Assembly (NCBI RefSeq): GCF_003060825.1
Contig: NZ_CP028922.1
Coordinates: 4,371,001 to 4,435,000 of the forward strand
Length of the DNA stretch: 64,000 nt
Direction: 5' to 3'
Source: Paenibacillus sp. CAA11
GTDB lineage: Bacteria > Bacillota > Bacilli > Paenibacillales > Paenibacillaceae
The notes below the pieces were generated by a model. The model did not search any database, was not told the DNA's origin, and saw nothing but the letters and a program-made list of their open reading frames with translations. Below are positions 50,280 through 58,838 of this stretch, piece after piece (position 1 is the first letter of the stretch; each line of letters opens with the position of its first letter). The position numbers and the translations under genes were made by a program.

Positions 50280-51656
50280 ATGAAAGTAACCAAGCTTAGA
50301 AGCCTGTTCATGATGACGGTGATTCTCATGATGGTTCTGGTATCCGCCTGCGGATCAGGGAACTCCAACTCATCCGAGGGGACAGCCGCAGCCAAAGGGA
50401 ATAATAGCAATGCGGCAGCCAGCGGAAAGACCAAGGTAGTATGGTGGCATTCCATGGGCGGTGAGCTGGGCAAAGTGGCAGATAAGCTCGTATCGGACTT
50501 TAACGCATCCCATCAGGACATTGAAGTGGAAGCTGTCTACCAAGGAACGTATGACGAGAGCATCAATAAGATGAAGGCATCTATGGATTCCTCCAGCGGC
50601 CCTTCACTCATCCAAGTCTACGAAATCGGTTCCCGGTTCATGATCGACTCCGGCGCCGTAACTCCGGTACAGAACTTCATTGACCAGGACAAATACGATC
50701 TAAGCCAGCTGGAAGAGAATATTACAAATTACTATACCTTCGACGGTAAGCTGTATTCGATGCCGTTTAATACGTCAAATCCAATTCTGTATTATAACAA
50801 GGACCAGTTCAAAGCCGCAGGTCTGGACCCTGAGAAGCCGCCTGTGACCTATTCTGAAGTTAAAGCTGCCGCTGAGAAGCTGGCACAGAGCGGGCACCCG
50901 GCTTCCTTCGCAATCTACGGCTGGTTCATGGAGCAGTTCTTCGCGAACCAAGGTGCAGAATATCTGAACAATGGCAACGGCCGAACCGAGCCGGCAACCG
51001 AATCCCTGGTAAATGGTGATGCCGGTGTGAAAACTCTGGAATGGTGGAAGGATCTTATGGACAGCAAGGCCATGATCAATCTTGGCCGGAAAACGGATGA
51101 CACCAAGAAGGCCTTCGCTTCCGGTCAAATTTCCATGACGCTGGATTCCACTGCTTCCCTCCGCGGTATTGTAGATGCTGTGGGCGGCAAATTTGAAGTC
51201 GGAACTGCCTTCCTGCCGAAGCCGGACGGAGCAGCAGACGGCGGTGTAGTTGTCGGCGGCGCAAGCTTGTGGATCCTCAATAACAAGCCGGAAGCTGAAC
51301 AGAAAGCGGCCTGGGAGTTCATCAAGTATTTGGCCGAGCCGTCGACCCAGGCACAGTGGCACGTAAGTACCGGCTACTTCCCGATCACCAAGAAGGCCTA
51401 TGACGAGCAAATTGTAAAGGACAACCTGGAGAAATATCCTCAGTTCAAAACAGCGGTCGATCAGCTTCACAGCACCAAGGCCAGCCAAGCGACCCAAGGC
51501 GCTGTGATGGGTGTATTCCCGGAAGCGCGTCAGACTGTTGAGGGAGCTATCGAGGCCGTGCTTGGCGGCTCGAAGGCGCCGAAGGATGCCCTTGATGAGG
51601 CAGCCAAGGATATTACAGGCAAGCTATCCAACTATAATAAGACTGTAAAGAAATAA
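50280..51656 (+). CDS. ugpB: extracellular solute-binding lipoprotein, UgpB-like
   Basis: About 458 residues. Lipoprotein signal with lipobox VSAC (Cys near residue 23). VWWHSMGGELGKVADKLVSDFN and SLIQVYEIGSRFMI, then PFNTSNPILYYNKDQFKAAGLDPEKPP, closely parallel E. coli UgpB (WHSMEGELG; LQVYEVG; PFNSSTPVLYYNKDAF). It should capture sn-glycerol-3-phosphate or its diesters outside the membrane. The start is the ATG at 50280 after AGGGAGAGAG; an in-frame codon at 50247 lacks a ribosome site. Ends at a clear terminator. Sugar binding is the alternative. Confidence 0.88.
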   Translation: MKVTKLRSLFMMTVILMMVLVSACGSGNSNSSEGTAAAKGNNSNAAASGKTKVVWWHSMGGELGKVADKLVSDFNASHQDIEVEAVYQGTYDESINKMKASMDSSSGPSLIQVYEIGSRFMIDSGAVTPVQNFIDQDKYDLSQLEENITNYYTFDGKLYSMPFNTSNPILYYNKDQFKAAGLDPEKPPVTYSEVKAAAEKLAQSGHPASFAIYGWFMEQFFANQGAEYLNNGNGRTEPATESLVNGDAGVKTLEWWKDLMDSKAMINLGRKTDDTKKAFASGQISMTLDSTASLRGIVDAVGGKFEVGTAFLPKPDGAADGGVVVGGASLWILNNKPEAEQKAAWEFIKYLAEPSTQAQWHVSTGYFPITKKAYDEQIVKDNLEKYPQFKTAVDQLHSTKASQATQGAVMGVFPEARQTVEGAIEAVLGGSKAPKDALDEAAKDITGKLSNYNKTVKK

Positions 51657-51686
51657 CATTGCCGCCTTTCGATCTTAGCCAAATAT

Positions 51687-51732
51687 GCCGGTTCCCCCCA
51701 TTACTGGAGAGAACCGGCTTTAATTTTCTTTC
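51687..51732 (+). terminator. intrinsic terminator after the ugp-like operon
   Basis: GCCGGTTC (51687-51694) pairs with GAACCGGC (51711-51718), followed by TTTAATTTTCTTT. Confidence 0.85.
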
Positions 51733-51896
51733 ATGTTCTTTCTCTTTTCTTAACAATTGTTTAAATAGACTACAATTGGCAACATATTTGCCCGAAAATC
51801 CGTTATCTAGTATATTGAAATTTAGTAGAATAGACTTCATGCGGCCTGAACTACGGCCAATCTAGTGAAGCTAATTTAAAGAGGTGTATACAGGAC

Positions 51897-53291
51897 GTGC
51901 TTTTCAACTCGTATGAATTTATTTTCGTTTTCATGCCGGTTACGGTGATTGTGTACTTTATCCTTAATCGGTTTCGGCTCATCTTTGCCAGCAAACTGTG
52001 GCTCGCGCTGAGCTCCCTGTTCTTCTATTGTTGGTGGGATATTCACTACCTGCCTCTGCTGCTCGGTTCCATTGCGTTTAACTATATTATGGGCCGGACG
52101 ATTGGACATGTATCTCAAGATCAAGTGAAGAAGCGAAAGCTGCTGCTGACCCTTGCTATTGTTGGGGATGTGGCTCTGCTTGGCTATTACAAGTACGCAG
52201 ACTTCTTCATCTCCAATGCAAACACGCTGCTGAATCAGAATTTCCAACTGCTGAGTATTGTTCTTCCGCTGGGAATCAGCTTCTTCACCTTTACCCAGAT
52301 TGCGTATCTGGTGGATGCTTATCGCGGAACTGCTAAGGAGTACAATATTGTCAGTTACGTCCTATTCGTCACCTTCTACCCGCACTTGATCGCGGGCCCA
52401 ATCCTGCACCACAAGGAAATGATGCCTCAGTTCGATCGGCTTCGCAACAAGCGTGCCAATTCGAGGAATATTGCTAAAGGCCTGTTTATTTTCTGTATCG
52501 GTCTATTCAAGAAAGTGGTCATTGCGGATACCTTCTCACCGATAGCAGCCAAAGGCTTCGACACCATGACCCAACTGAACTTTATCGAAGGCTGGACAAC
52601 ATCCTTAGCGTATACAATCCAGCTGTACTTTGACTTTAGCGGCTATTGCGACATGGCGATCGGGATCGCCTTGCTGTTCAATATCAAGCTGCCGATCAAC
52701 TTTAATTCACCTTATAAAGCGGTCAGTATTCAAGACTTCTGGCGGCGCTGGCATATGACGCTAAGCCGATTCCTGCGTGATTATATTTACATTCCGCTAG
52801 GCGGCAGCCGCAAAGGTCCAACTCGGACCCACATCAACTCTATGGCGACAATGCTGATCGGGGGCTTCTGGCACGGAGCAGGCTGGACCTTCATCTTCTG
52901 GGGCTTCCTGCATGGGTTCGCACAGTTCATTCATCGGATCTGGCAGAAGACGGGAATTAAGATGCCTAAATGGTTCGCTTGGCTGATTACCTTCCTGTTC
53001 GTGAACTTAGCTTGGGTATTCTTCCGCGCGAAGACCTGGGACGATGCCATCAAGGTGCTTAAGGGCATGATCGGCCTGAACGGTCTGGGACTCTCCGGAT
53101 TGTCCGGATATCTGCACAATCTGATGCTGATCGCGGTGTTCTTCCTGGTAGCTGTTCTGTTCAGGAACTCCAATGAAATGCTGGAACGCTTCAAGCCGGG
53201 CTGGAAAAGCGCCGCTTTTGCCGCATTCATCTTCGTATATGCTGTCGTGTATTTCAACAAGGTCAGTGAGTTCTTGTATTTTAGCTTTTAA
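51897..53291 (+). CDS. MBOAT-family O-acyltransferase (AlgI/DltB-like)
   Basis: 464 residues, about ten to twelve membrane helices. MBOAT features: FYCWWDIHYLPLL, YHLIAGPILHH-like FYPHLIAGPILHHKEMMPQF, FWRRWHMTLSRFLRDYIYIPLGGSRKG and GGFWHGAGWTFIFWGFLHG with the conserved catalytic His pair. These proteins move acetyl groups across the membrane to O-acetylate secreted polysaccharide (alginate) or alanylate teichoic acid. The next gene, an SGNH-type protein, is the usual partner. Start GTG at 51897 after GAGGTG. Target polymer unknown. Confidence 0.9.
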   Translation: MLFNSYEFIFVFMPVTVIVYFILNRFRLIFASKLWLALSSLFFYCWWDIHYLPLLLGSIAFNYIMGRTIGHVSQDQVKKRKLLLTLAIVGDVALLGYYKYADFFISNANTLLNQNFQLLSIVLPLGISFFTFTQIAYLVDAYRGTAKEYNIVSYVLFVTFYPHLIAGPILHHKEMMPQFDRLRNKRANSRNIAKGLFIFCIGLFKKVVIADTFSPIAAKGFDTMTQLNFIEGWTTSLAYTIQLYFDFSGYCDMAIGIALLFNIKLPINFNSPYKAVSIQDFWRRWHMTLSRFLRDYIYIPLGGSRKGPTRTHINSMATMLIGGFWHGAGWTFIFWGFLHGFAQFIHRIWQKTGIKMPKWFAWLITFLFVNLAWVFFRAKTWDDAIKVLKGMIGLNGLGLSGLSGYLHNLMLIAVFFLVAVLFRNSNEMLERFKPGWKSAAFAAFIFVYAVVYFNKVSEFLYFSF

Positions 53292-53327
53292 ATTTCCGGG
53301 TACGCCGATTAAAAGGAGTTTTCCGTT

Positions 53328-54761
53328 TTGAAGTACAATAAACGTAAATACAAAAAATTCATATGGCAGCTGCTCGCGATGATCTTCGTGTTCGCACTGC
53401 TTGTCGGCTCTTTCGTCTTTATCGTCGATCCGCTTCAGTTCTACCGCAAGGCAACCTTCTATACGCCGCAGTATTCCTGGCAGGAGCGCTATCAAGCCCC
53501 GGGCTTTGCGAAGAACTGGAAGTACGACACTATTATCGTCGGCACATCCATGACCGAGAACTTCCTGCCGTCAGAGGTAGGCGAGAAGTTGGGCGGCACG
53601 GTTGTGAAGCTATCGATGGAAGGATCGCTCGCTTGGCAGCATAACAAGATTGCCAAAGTAGCCTTCCGTACCGGACAGGTGAAGAAAGTGCTCTGGGGAC
53701 TGGATTACTTCTCGCTCCGCAGCACTGGGGACAATCCCGATCTGGATGATTTCCCTGACTATATGTATGACACGAATCCGTTCAATGATTACAAGTACAT
53801 CTTTAATGAATCCAATATCGAAACAGCCTTCCGGGTGTTAAGAACATCCAAGGAACGGGCCAAGTATAAATCTTCTCCCGAACGGCTGAATAACTGGGAT
53901 AAGAATGTGACCTACGGCAAAGACAAGGTGCTTAAATCATGGGTTGCCGGGAAGTCCAAAGAAGGAGCCTTCGGCTCCAATGAGGACCCGCTGGAGTCCG
54001 TGAAGAAGGTGTTCAACGAGCAGATTCTCAGCCTGGTCAAAGCCCATCCTGAGACTGAATTCTATTTCTACTACCCGCCTTACTCCGTCCTGCGACAGCA
54101 GCTGTGGTATGTGACGAACCCGGCGCGGTATGAGAACCAGCTGGAGATGAAGCGCTATATGTATGAGCAATTCAGCGCCTATCCCAACGTGAAGGTCTTC
54201 GAATTCCAGACAGACAGCAGCATTACCTATGACCTTGATCAATACAAGGATCTCTCTCATCACTCCGGCCATATCAATTCGGTAATTATTGATGAGATTT
54301 CCAAAGGTACGCACCAAGTCACCAAGGATAATGTAGAGACTACAATTAACCTGCTTAGAAAGCAGGCTGAGAACGTTGTCGTGAACTCAGACACAGGAGC
54401 GATTTATTCCCTGGATCTGACCGTGAACGGCAAAGGGACCAGCTTCGGTACCATTCCGACGACCACAGGTGACACCATCATGGCTCCGCTCAAACGATAC
54501 GCAACCATGCTTGGCATCTCCTTCGACTACGATACGACCTCTAAAAAGGTGACCATGGTCAAAGGCAAAAAAACAGCCGTCTTCACCGTAGGCTCTGACG
54601 TAGCTGATGTGAATGGCCAGAGCGTGAAGCTCGATGCTCCGATCGCCAACAAAGAAGGAGCCATGGCCGGTCCGCTGGTGTCCGTGACAGAGCTCTTCGG
54701 CGGAACGGTGACCATTACAGATGAAGACCAATATATGAAAAAAGTTGACGTGAAGCTGTAA
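53328..54761 (+). CDS. SGNH-like acetylation partner fused to a copper-amine-oxidase-N-like domain
   Basis: 477 residues. A signal/anchor (LLAMIFVFALLVGSFVFIV) precedes an AlgX/AlgJ-type domain with DTIIVGTSMTENFLPSEVG (SGNH block I-like Ser) and DLSHHSGHINSVI (Asp/His block). Residues about 365-477 form a second domain, PTTTGDTIMAPLKRYATMLGISF and KKVTMVKGKKTAVFTVGSDVADVNGQSVKLDAP, matching the short Cu-amine-oxidase N-terminal stalk repeat common in Paenibacillus surface proteins. Coupled to the MBOAT gene 36 bases upstream; start TTG at 53328 after AAAAGGAG. Probably acts outside the membrane to place acetyl groups on a cell-surface glycan. Confidence 0.82.
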   Translation: MKYNKRKYKKFIWQLLAMIFVFALLVGSFVFIVDPLQFYRKATFYTPQYSWQERYQAPGFAKNWKYDTIIVGTSMTENFLPSEVGEKLGGTVVKLSMEGSLAWQHNKIAKVAFRTGQVKKVLWGLDYFSLRSTGDNPDLDDFPDYMYDTNPFNDYKYIFNESNIETAFRVLRTSKERAKYKSSPERLNNWDKNVTYGKDKVLKSWVAGKSKEGAFGSNEDPLESVKKVFNEQILSLVKAHPETEFYFYYPPYSVLRQQLWYVTNPARYENQLEMKRYMYEQFSAYPNVKVFEFQTDSSITYDLDQYKDLSHHSGHINSVIIDEISKGTHQVTKDNVETTINLLRKQAENVVVNSDTGAIYSLDLTVNGKGTSFGTIPTTTGDTIMAPLKRYATMLGISFDYDTTSKKVTMVKGKKTAVFTVGSDVADVNGQSVKLDAPIANKEGAMAGPLVSVTELFGGTVTITDEDQYMKKVDVKL

Positions 54762-54780
54762 GCCGCTTCATTGTCCATCA

Positions 54781-54824
54781 AGAAGGGCTGTCCGGAAAGA
54801 TTCACTTCCGGACAGCCCTTCTTA
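54781..54824. terminator. bidirectional intrinsic terminator
   Basis: Near-perfect hairpin AAGAAGGGCTGTCCGGAA with its complement across AGATTCAC, between the converging SGNH-type gene and the 54835 gene; TTCTT flanks both sides. Confidence 0.85.
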
Positions 54825-54834
54825 TGTGCGTCTG

Positions 54835-55344
54835 CTATTCATGGCTCTTGGAACTCTTGCTGACTTCTTCATCGCCTGACTTAATACGGGGATTGGCCGC
54901 GGCCCCCATCTCCTCCGAGGACATTTCCGGCTCATGAGGGTCAGCCAGCCGTCGCAGCGCCTCCCGGTAGGATTCATCCGGCGCTGAGTGCTGGTCGCCT
55001 AAGTGCTGCTGCCGGTAGGACTGCTCCTTCGGCTGGGCCGCCAGGCTTCGCAGCGCCTGCCGATACTCCTCGTCTCCCCCAGTTGACCGGAGCCTTGACG
55101 GAGGCTCTGCCGCAGGCTCAGAAGGCGGCGGGACTTCGACCTTTGCGGACCCAGACCGGGAGAGACCTTGTCCTGGCGTAAGAGCATTGCTATGAACTTC
55201 CCTGCGTGCTTCCTCATCCTGTGGGCCCGGAGACAGCTTTGTACGCTGCCGTGCTGACCGGGAGGATTTACGGGCGCCTCTCAGGTTATAAAAGATCAGG
55301 AACAAGATCCCTACAACAACAATAATAAACAATGAGTAGACCAT
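54835..55344 (-). CDS. hypothetical membrane-anchored protein with internal repeat
   Basis: About 169 residues, not recognised. One N-terminal membrane helix (VYSLFIIVVVGILFLIFYNL) precedes a polar, disordered-looking tail. A short repeat, DEEYRQALRSLA and DESYREALRRLA, occurs twice about 35 residues apart. The ATG at 55344 follows AGGAGG; an upstream in-frame codon lacks a ribosome site. It begins 10 bases after the flavodoxin-like gene, so the two are probably co-transcribed. Confidence 0.65.
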   Translation of the reverse strand: MVYSLFIIVVVGILFLIFYNLRGARKSSRSARQRTKLSPGPQDEEARREVHSNALTPGQGLSRSGSAKVEVPPPSEPAAEPPSRLRSTGGDEEYRQALRSLAAQPKEQSYRQQHLGDQHSAPDESYREALRRLADPHEPEMSSEEMGAAANPRIKSGDEEVSKSSKSHE

Positions 55345-55354
55345 ATGCCGCCTC

Positions 55355-55903
55355 CTATTTCCTACTGTCACCGGCCATTTTCCCAGTCACTTCGGCTACC
55401 CGCTCTCCCAGCGCTCTTCCGAGAGAAAGGTCTCGTTCAGAGGGCAAATTAGGCGGATCAAGCGGAGATAGCTCTACAGGACAGGTTACGCCAACCCCGT
55501 AATACGACCCATAGAGCGCATTCTCCCGAATATTGCCCGGCAGACCGACAATAATCATGCCTTGATGCAACATAGGCACGATCAAATTCATCAACGTAGT
55601 CTCCAGTCCTCCGTGAACGGTTGCCGTTGTACAGAAGACAGCTCCAATTTTACCGATCAGCTTGCCCTGAGCCCACAGCCCACCCAGCTTATCAATCCAG
55701 GTCTTCAGCCCTCCGCTGATGCTGCCGAAATGGCCAGGACACCCCCATATAATCGCATCCATCTGTACCAAGTCCTCTACTCGTGCTTCCCGGACATGAT
55801 GCAGCAGTACCTCTGCCCCGGGAACCTTAGCTCCTTCGGCAACCGATCTGGCAAGAGCTTCGGTGTGGCCGTTTTCACTGTCATAAACGACAAGTATCTT
55901 CAT
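55355..55903 (-). CDS. flavodoxin-family NAD(P)H:quinone oxidoreductase (WrbA-like)
   Basis: 182 residues, flavodoxin fold. FMN phosphate loop [12 protein letters not shown] at residues 7-18 and the ring-contact segment [27 protein letters not shown] near 51 are WrbA-like, followed by [17 protein letters not shown]. It likely performs two-electron reduction of quinones using FMN. The ATG at 55903 follows GAAAGGAGGAG. Its downstream neighbour is the small membrane protein at 54835. Confidence 0.88.
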   Translation of the reverse strand: MKILVVYDSENGHTEALARSVAEGAKVPGAEVLLHHVREARVEDLVQMDAIIWGCPGHFGSISGGLKTWIDKLGGLWAQGKLIGKIGAVFCTTATVHGGLETTLMNLIVPMLHQGMIIVGLPGNIRENALYGSYYGVGVTCPVELSPLDPPNLPSERDLSLGRALGERVAEVTGKMAGDSRK

Positions 55904-56052
55904 CTTTCTCCTCCTTTCATAAATCTCTGTATTTAGTTATGCTCCAATTCCACCTGAGATATTTAATGACTTTCCTTGTGCATACGCTGGATAATTTCGG
56001 GCAAAACTCCCCATAGATCAAAACCTGATAATAAAGGAGGCTCCCTATACAC

Positions 56053-56688
56053 ATGAGCGCAAGGGCCATATTGGTAAATATCCTGGTGATCGTCGTCATA
56101 CTGGTTGGTGCCGGTGCAGGAATCTATTATTATAACCAGTCAAAGAGTTACGTCCGGACAGACAACGCCCAAATAACAGGTCAAGCTATCAACCTCGTAG
56201 CGCCGGCTGCCGGGCAGCTAACCCGATGGGATGGCGATACAGGGAAGGAGTTTGCTGCGGGCGGAAGAGTAGGTTCAATTACGGGCGGAGGCACTACCGT
56301 AGATATCAAGATGCCTACTGCTGGAACAATTGTTCAATCTTCTGCAGTGAAGAACGGCCTGGTGGCTGCCGGAACAGTGCTGGGCCGCGCCTATGATTTC
56401 AATAATCTTTGGGTTACCGCTAACATTGAAGAGACCGCAATTAACAATATTGAGGTAGGACAAACCGTCGATGTATATGTTGACGCTTATCCGAACACGA
56501 CGCTGACCGGGAAGGTGGATTCAATCGGTCTGGCTACCGCCGGAACCTTCTCCCTGCTGCCAACCTCAAACAGCAATGCGAATTACACCAAAGTCACTCA
56601 GGTCATTCCTGTAGTAATCACTCTCGAGGGCTACAAAGGACTTGGAATTATCCCTGGAATGAATGCTTCCATCCGCGTCCACATTTAG
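56053..56688 (+). CDS. HlyD/EmrA-type membrane-fusion protein (short)
   Basis: 211 residues. One N-terminal helix (ILVNILVIVVILVGAGAGIYYY) is followed by the barrel-sandwich motif YVRTDNAQITGQAINLVAPAAGQLTRW and VTANIEETAINNIEVGQTVDVYVDAYP. It lacks the coiled-coil hairpin of Gram-negative EmrA, as usual in Gram-positives. It pairs with the MFS exporter that follows 9 bases later. The ATG at 56053 has AAGGAGG 12 bases upstream. Confidence 0.87.
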   Translation: MSARAILVNILVIVVILVGAGAGIYYYNQSKSYVRTDNAQITGQAINLVAPAAGQLTRWDGDTGKEFAAGGRVGSITGGGTTVDIKMPTAGTIVQSSAVKNGLVAAGTVLGRAYDFNNLWVTANIEETAINNIEVGQTVDVYVDAYPNTTLTGKVDSIGLATAGTFSLLPTSNSNANYTKVTQVIPVVITLEGYKGLGIIPGMNASIRVHI

Positions 56689-56697
56689 GAGGTCTTC

Positions 56698-58239
56698 ATG
56701 GAAAATATCTCGCTGGGCCGCACACTTACGGTGCTATTGCTGGGGGCTTTTGTATCTATTTTGAATCAAACTCTGCTAAATGTGGCCATCCCCCATCTGA
56801 TGAATGATTTCAATGTTTCTGCGACCACCGTTCAATGGCTGTCCACCGCCTATATGCTGGTGAACGGCGTCTTAATTCCGATTACTGCCTTTCTGATCGA
56901 AAAGTTCGGAACTCGCAGCTTATTCATCTCGGCCATGGGGCTGTTCGGAATTGGATCGGTGATCTGTACGATCAGCCCTTCCTTCACCATCATGCTGCTG
57001 GGGCGTATTGTTCAAGCGAGCGGGGCCGGAATTATCATGCCGGTAGTGATGAATGTGTTCTTGACAGTCTTTCCGCCAGAACGAAGAGGAGCTGCCATGG
57101 GCACCATGGGCATTGCAATGATGTTTGCACCAGCGATTGGCCCCACACTGTCGGGGTGGATTGTCGAGCACTATACCTGGCGGATCCTGTTCATTATGGT
57201 CATTCCACTAGCTGTACTGGACATTCTCTTCGCCCTGCTGTGGCTGCGGAACATTTCCAAGCTAACCTCACCGAAGTTCGACTTGCCCGGCACTATTCTG
57301 TCCACGATTGGCTTTGGTGCGCTTCTATATGGATTCAGCTCTGCCGGAGACAAAGGGTGGACAAGCGCAACCGTCGTCATTTCCCTCGTGGCTGGAGTGC
57401 TATTCATCCTGTTCTTTGTCCTTAGAGAGCTGGGGATGGCCCAGCCTATGCTGGAATTTAGGGTATTTACCTACGATATCTTCACCATCTCGACCTTTGT
57501 CGGTGCCACTGTAAATATGGTCATGTTCGGAGGAATGCTGCTGCTGCCGATTTATCTGCAGAATATCCGCGGCTTCACCCCGCTGGAGTCAGGGCTGCTG
57601 CTCCTGCCGGGAGCGCTGCTGATGGGCGTCATGTCACCGATCTCCGGCAGCATCTTCGACCGGATCGGCGCTCGCCCGCTGGCCATCGTAGGCCTGCTCA
57701 TTACAGCTATAACGACCTTTGAGTTCGGGAAGCTGACCTCGGACACTACCTATAACCATATTCTGCTCCTATACACCGTCCGGAGCTTCGGGATGTCTCT
57801 GCTGATGATGTCCGTGCAGACAGAGGGGCTTAACCAGTTGCCGCGGCACCTAGGCAGTCATGGTACGGCCATGTCCAATACCGTTCGCCAGATTGCCGGT
57901 TCTATCGGAACAGCCCTCTTGGTGACCATTATGACAACCCGTTCCACGACCCATTTAGCCAATTACAGCAATACGATAACCTACGCAAATGAGAGTGCAG
58001 TTCAGGGAATTGGAGCACTGGGCCAAACCATTTCAACCATGAGCAGCTTACCGGCAGAAACAGCCCAGGGTGTGGCACTGCAAACGGTATACGGCCTTGC
58101 TGTCAAGGAATCCACCATTTCCGGCATCAATGATGCCTTTATTGTGGCAACCTGGATTGCGATCATTGGCCTGATTCTATCCCTATTCTTGCGGAGAAGC
58201 ATTAAGCGGGCGCCGAAGCCAAGCCGGCAGGAGAGCTGA
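56698..58239 (+). CDS. MFS multidrug exporter, DHA2 family (EmrB/QacA-like)
   Basis: 513 residues, 14 helices. Motif-A-like region between helices 2 and 3 (AFLIEKFGTRSLFIS), motif C GMGIAMMFAPAIGPTLSGWIVEHYTWRILF near residue 140, and HLGSHGTAMSNTVRQIAGSIGTALL near 380 are DHA2 signatures. It extrudes hydrophobic or cationic drugs by proton antiport, with the EmrA-like protein upstream. Coupled to it by a 9-base gap. The Rrf2 gene downstream may regulate this operon or the following nitroreductase. Confidence 0.92.
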   Translation: MENISLGRTLTVLLLGAFVSILNQTLLNVAIPHLMNDFNVSATTVQWLSTAYMLVNGVLIPITAFLIEKFGTRSLFISAMGLFGIGSVICTISPSFTIMLLGRIVQASGAGIIMPVVMNVFLTVFPPERRGAAMGTMGIAMMFAPAIGPTLSGWIVEHYTWRILFIMVIPLAVLDILFALLWLRNISKLTSPKFDLPGTILSTIGFGALLYGFSSAGDKGWTSATVVISLVAGVLFILFFVLRELGMAQPMLEFRVFTYDIFTISTFVGATVNMVMFGGMLLLPIYLQNIRGFTPLESGLLLLPGALLMGVMSPISGSIFDRIGARPLAIVGLLITAITTFEFGKLTSDTTYNHILLLYTVRSFGMSLLMMSVQTEGLNQLPRHLGSHGTAMSNTVRQIAGSIGTALLVTIMTTRSTTHLANYSNTITYANESAVQGIGALGQTISTMSSLPAETAQGVALQTVYGLAVKESTISGINDAFIVATWIAIIGLILSLFLRRSIKRAPKPSRQES

Positions 58240-58253
58240 TATCTCCTGCTGGT

Positions 58254-58280
58254 TTAACTGTGCTTGAATTAACCACAGTT
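58254..58280. promoter_or_regulatory. Rrf2-type operator candidate 1
   Basis: AACTGTG (58256-58262) and CACAGTT (58274-58280) form a perfect 7-bp dyad upstream of the Rrf2 gene; the TTAACTGTGCTT word (58254-58265) recurs at 58783 upstream of the nitroreductase. Confidence 0.55.
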
Positions 58281-58337
58281 GAGTTGTATACTGATGAAGA
58301 AATAATTATCACCGTAGAAATGAGGGCCACATTCGTG

Positions 58338-58766
58338 ATGGAATCTGAACATAATCTCTGTGGTGCTCCCAATTTCAAGTGGTTTGGCCTGGCTTTACAG
58401 GCTCTCGTCATTCTATCCAGTCGGCCGGAGCCCTATCCAAGCGGACAGCTCGCTCAGTGCCTTCAGTCCGAAGCCACCCTGCTGCGCCGTATTCTGTCAC
58501 AGTTGGCCTGCCGCGGTATCGTAGAGACGCGGGAAGGACGGGATGGCGGGTACCAGCTCCTTAGGGATGCCGGAACTCTGACCTTGGCTGAGGTATACAA
58601 TGCCTTAGAAGCCAAAGATCCCTGCTGGACCGGAATGTTGGAAAGCACGGGAGACCATCCGTTCGGCCAACAGATGAGACTTGCCTTGGAACCCGTGATC
58701 TCCGAGCTGAACGAACGCACGCTGAACCTGTTACAGCAGTACACCATTAAGGATTTGATGCCATAG
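58338..58766 (+). CDS. Rrf2-family transcriptional regulator
   Basis: About 142 residues. Winged helix typical of Rrf2: FGLALQALVILSSRPEPYPSGQLAQCLQSEATLLRRILSQLACRGIVETREGRDGGYQL, then LTLAEVYNALE. Several Cys residues are present, but the IscR/NsrR three-Cys cluster is not obvious, so it is probably not iron-sulfur based (YwgB/YwnA-like). I choose the ATG at 58338, after GAGGG with an 11-base gap; earlier in-frame ATGs lack ribosome sites. It sits between the EmrAB-type operon and a nitroreductase and shares an operator word with the latter. Confidence 0.82.
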   Translation: MESEHNLCGAPNFKWFGLALQALVILSSRPEPYPSGQLAQCLQSEATLLRRILSQLACRGIVETREGRDGGYQLLRDAGTLTLAEVYNALEAKDPCWTGMLESTGDHPFGQQMRLALEPVISELNERTLNLLQQYTIKDLMP

Positions 58767-58782
58767 GCGTCAAATTCCGAGC

Positions 58783-58808
58783 TTAACTGTGCTTTATTTT
58801 GCACAATT
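58783..58808 (+). promoter_or_regulatory. Rrf2-type operator candidate 2
   Basis: TTAACTGTGCTT recurs here, and AACTGTGC pairs with GCACAATT (58801-58808, one mismatch), upstream of the nitroreductase start. Same word and dyad as upstream of the Rrf2 gene. Confidence 0.55.
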
Positions 58809-58838
58809 ATAAATTAAATTTAGGAAGGAAGATGAACC

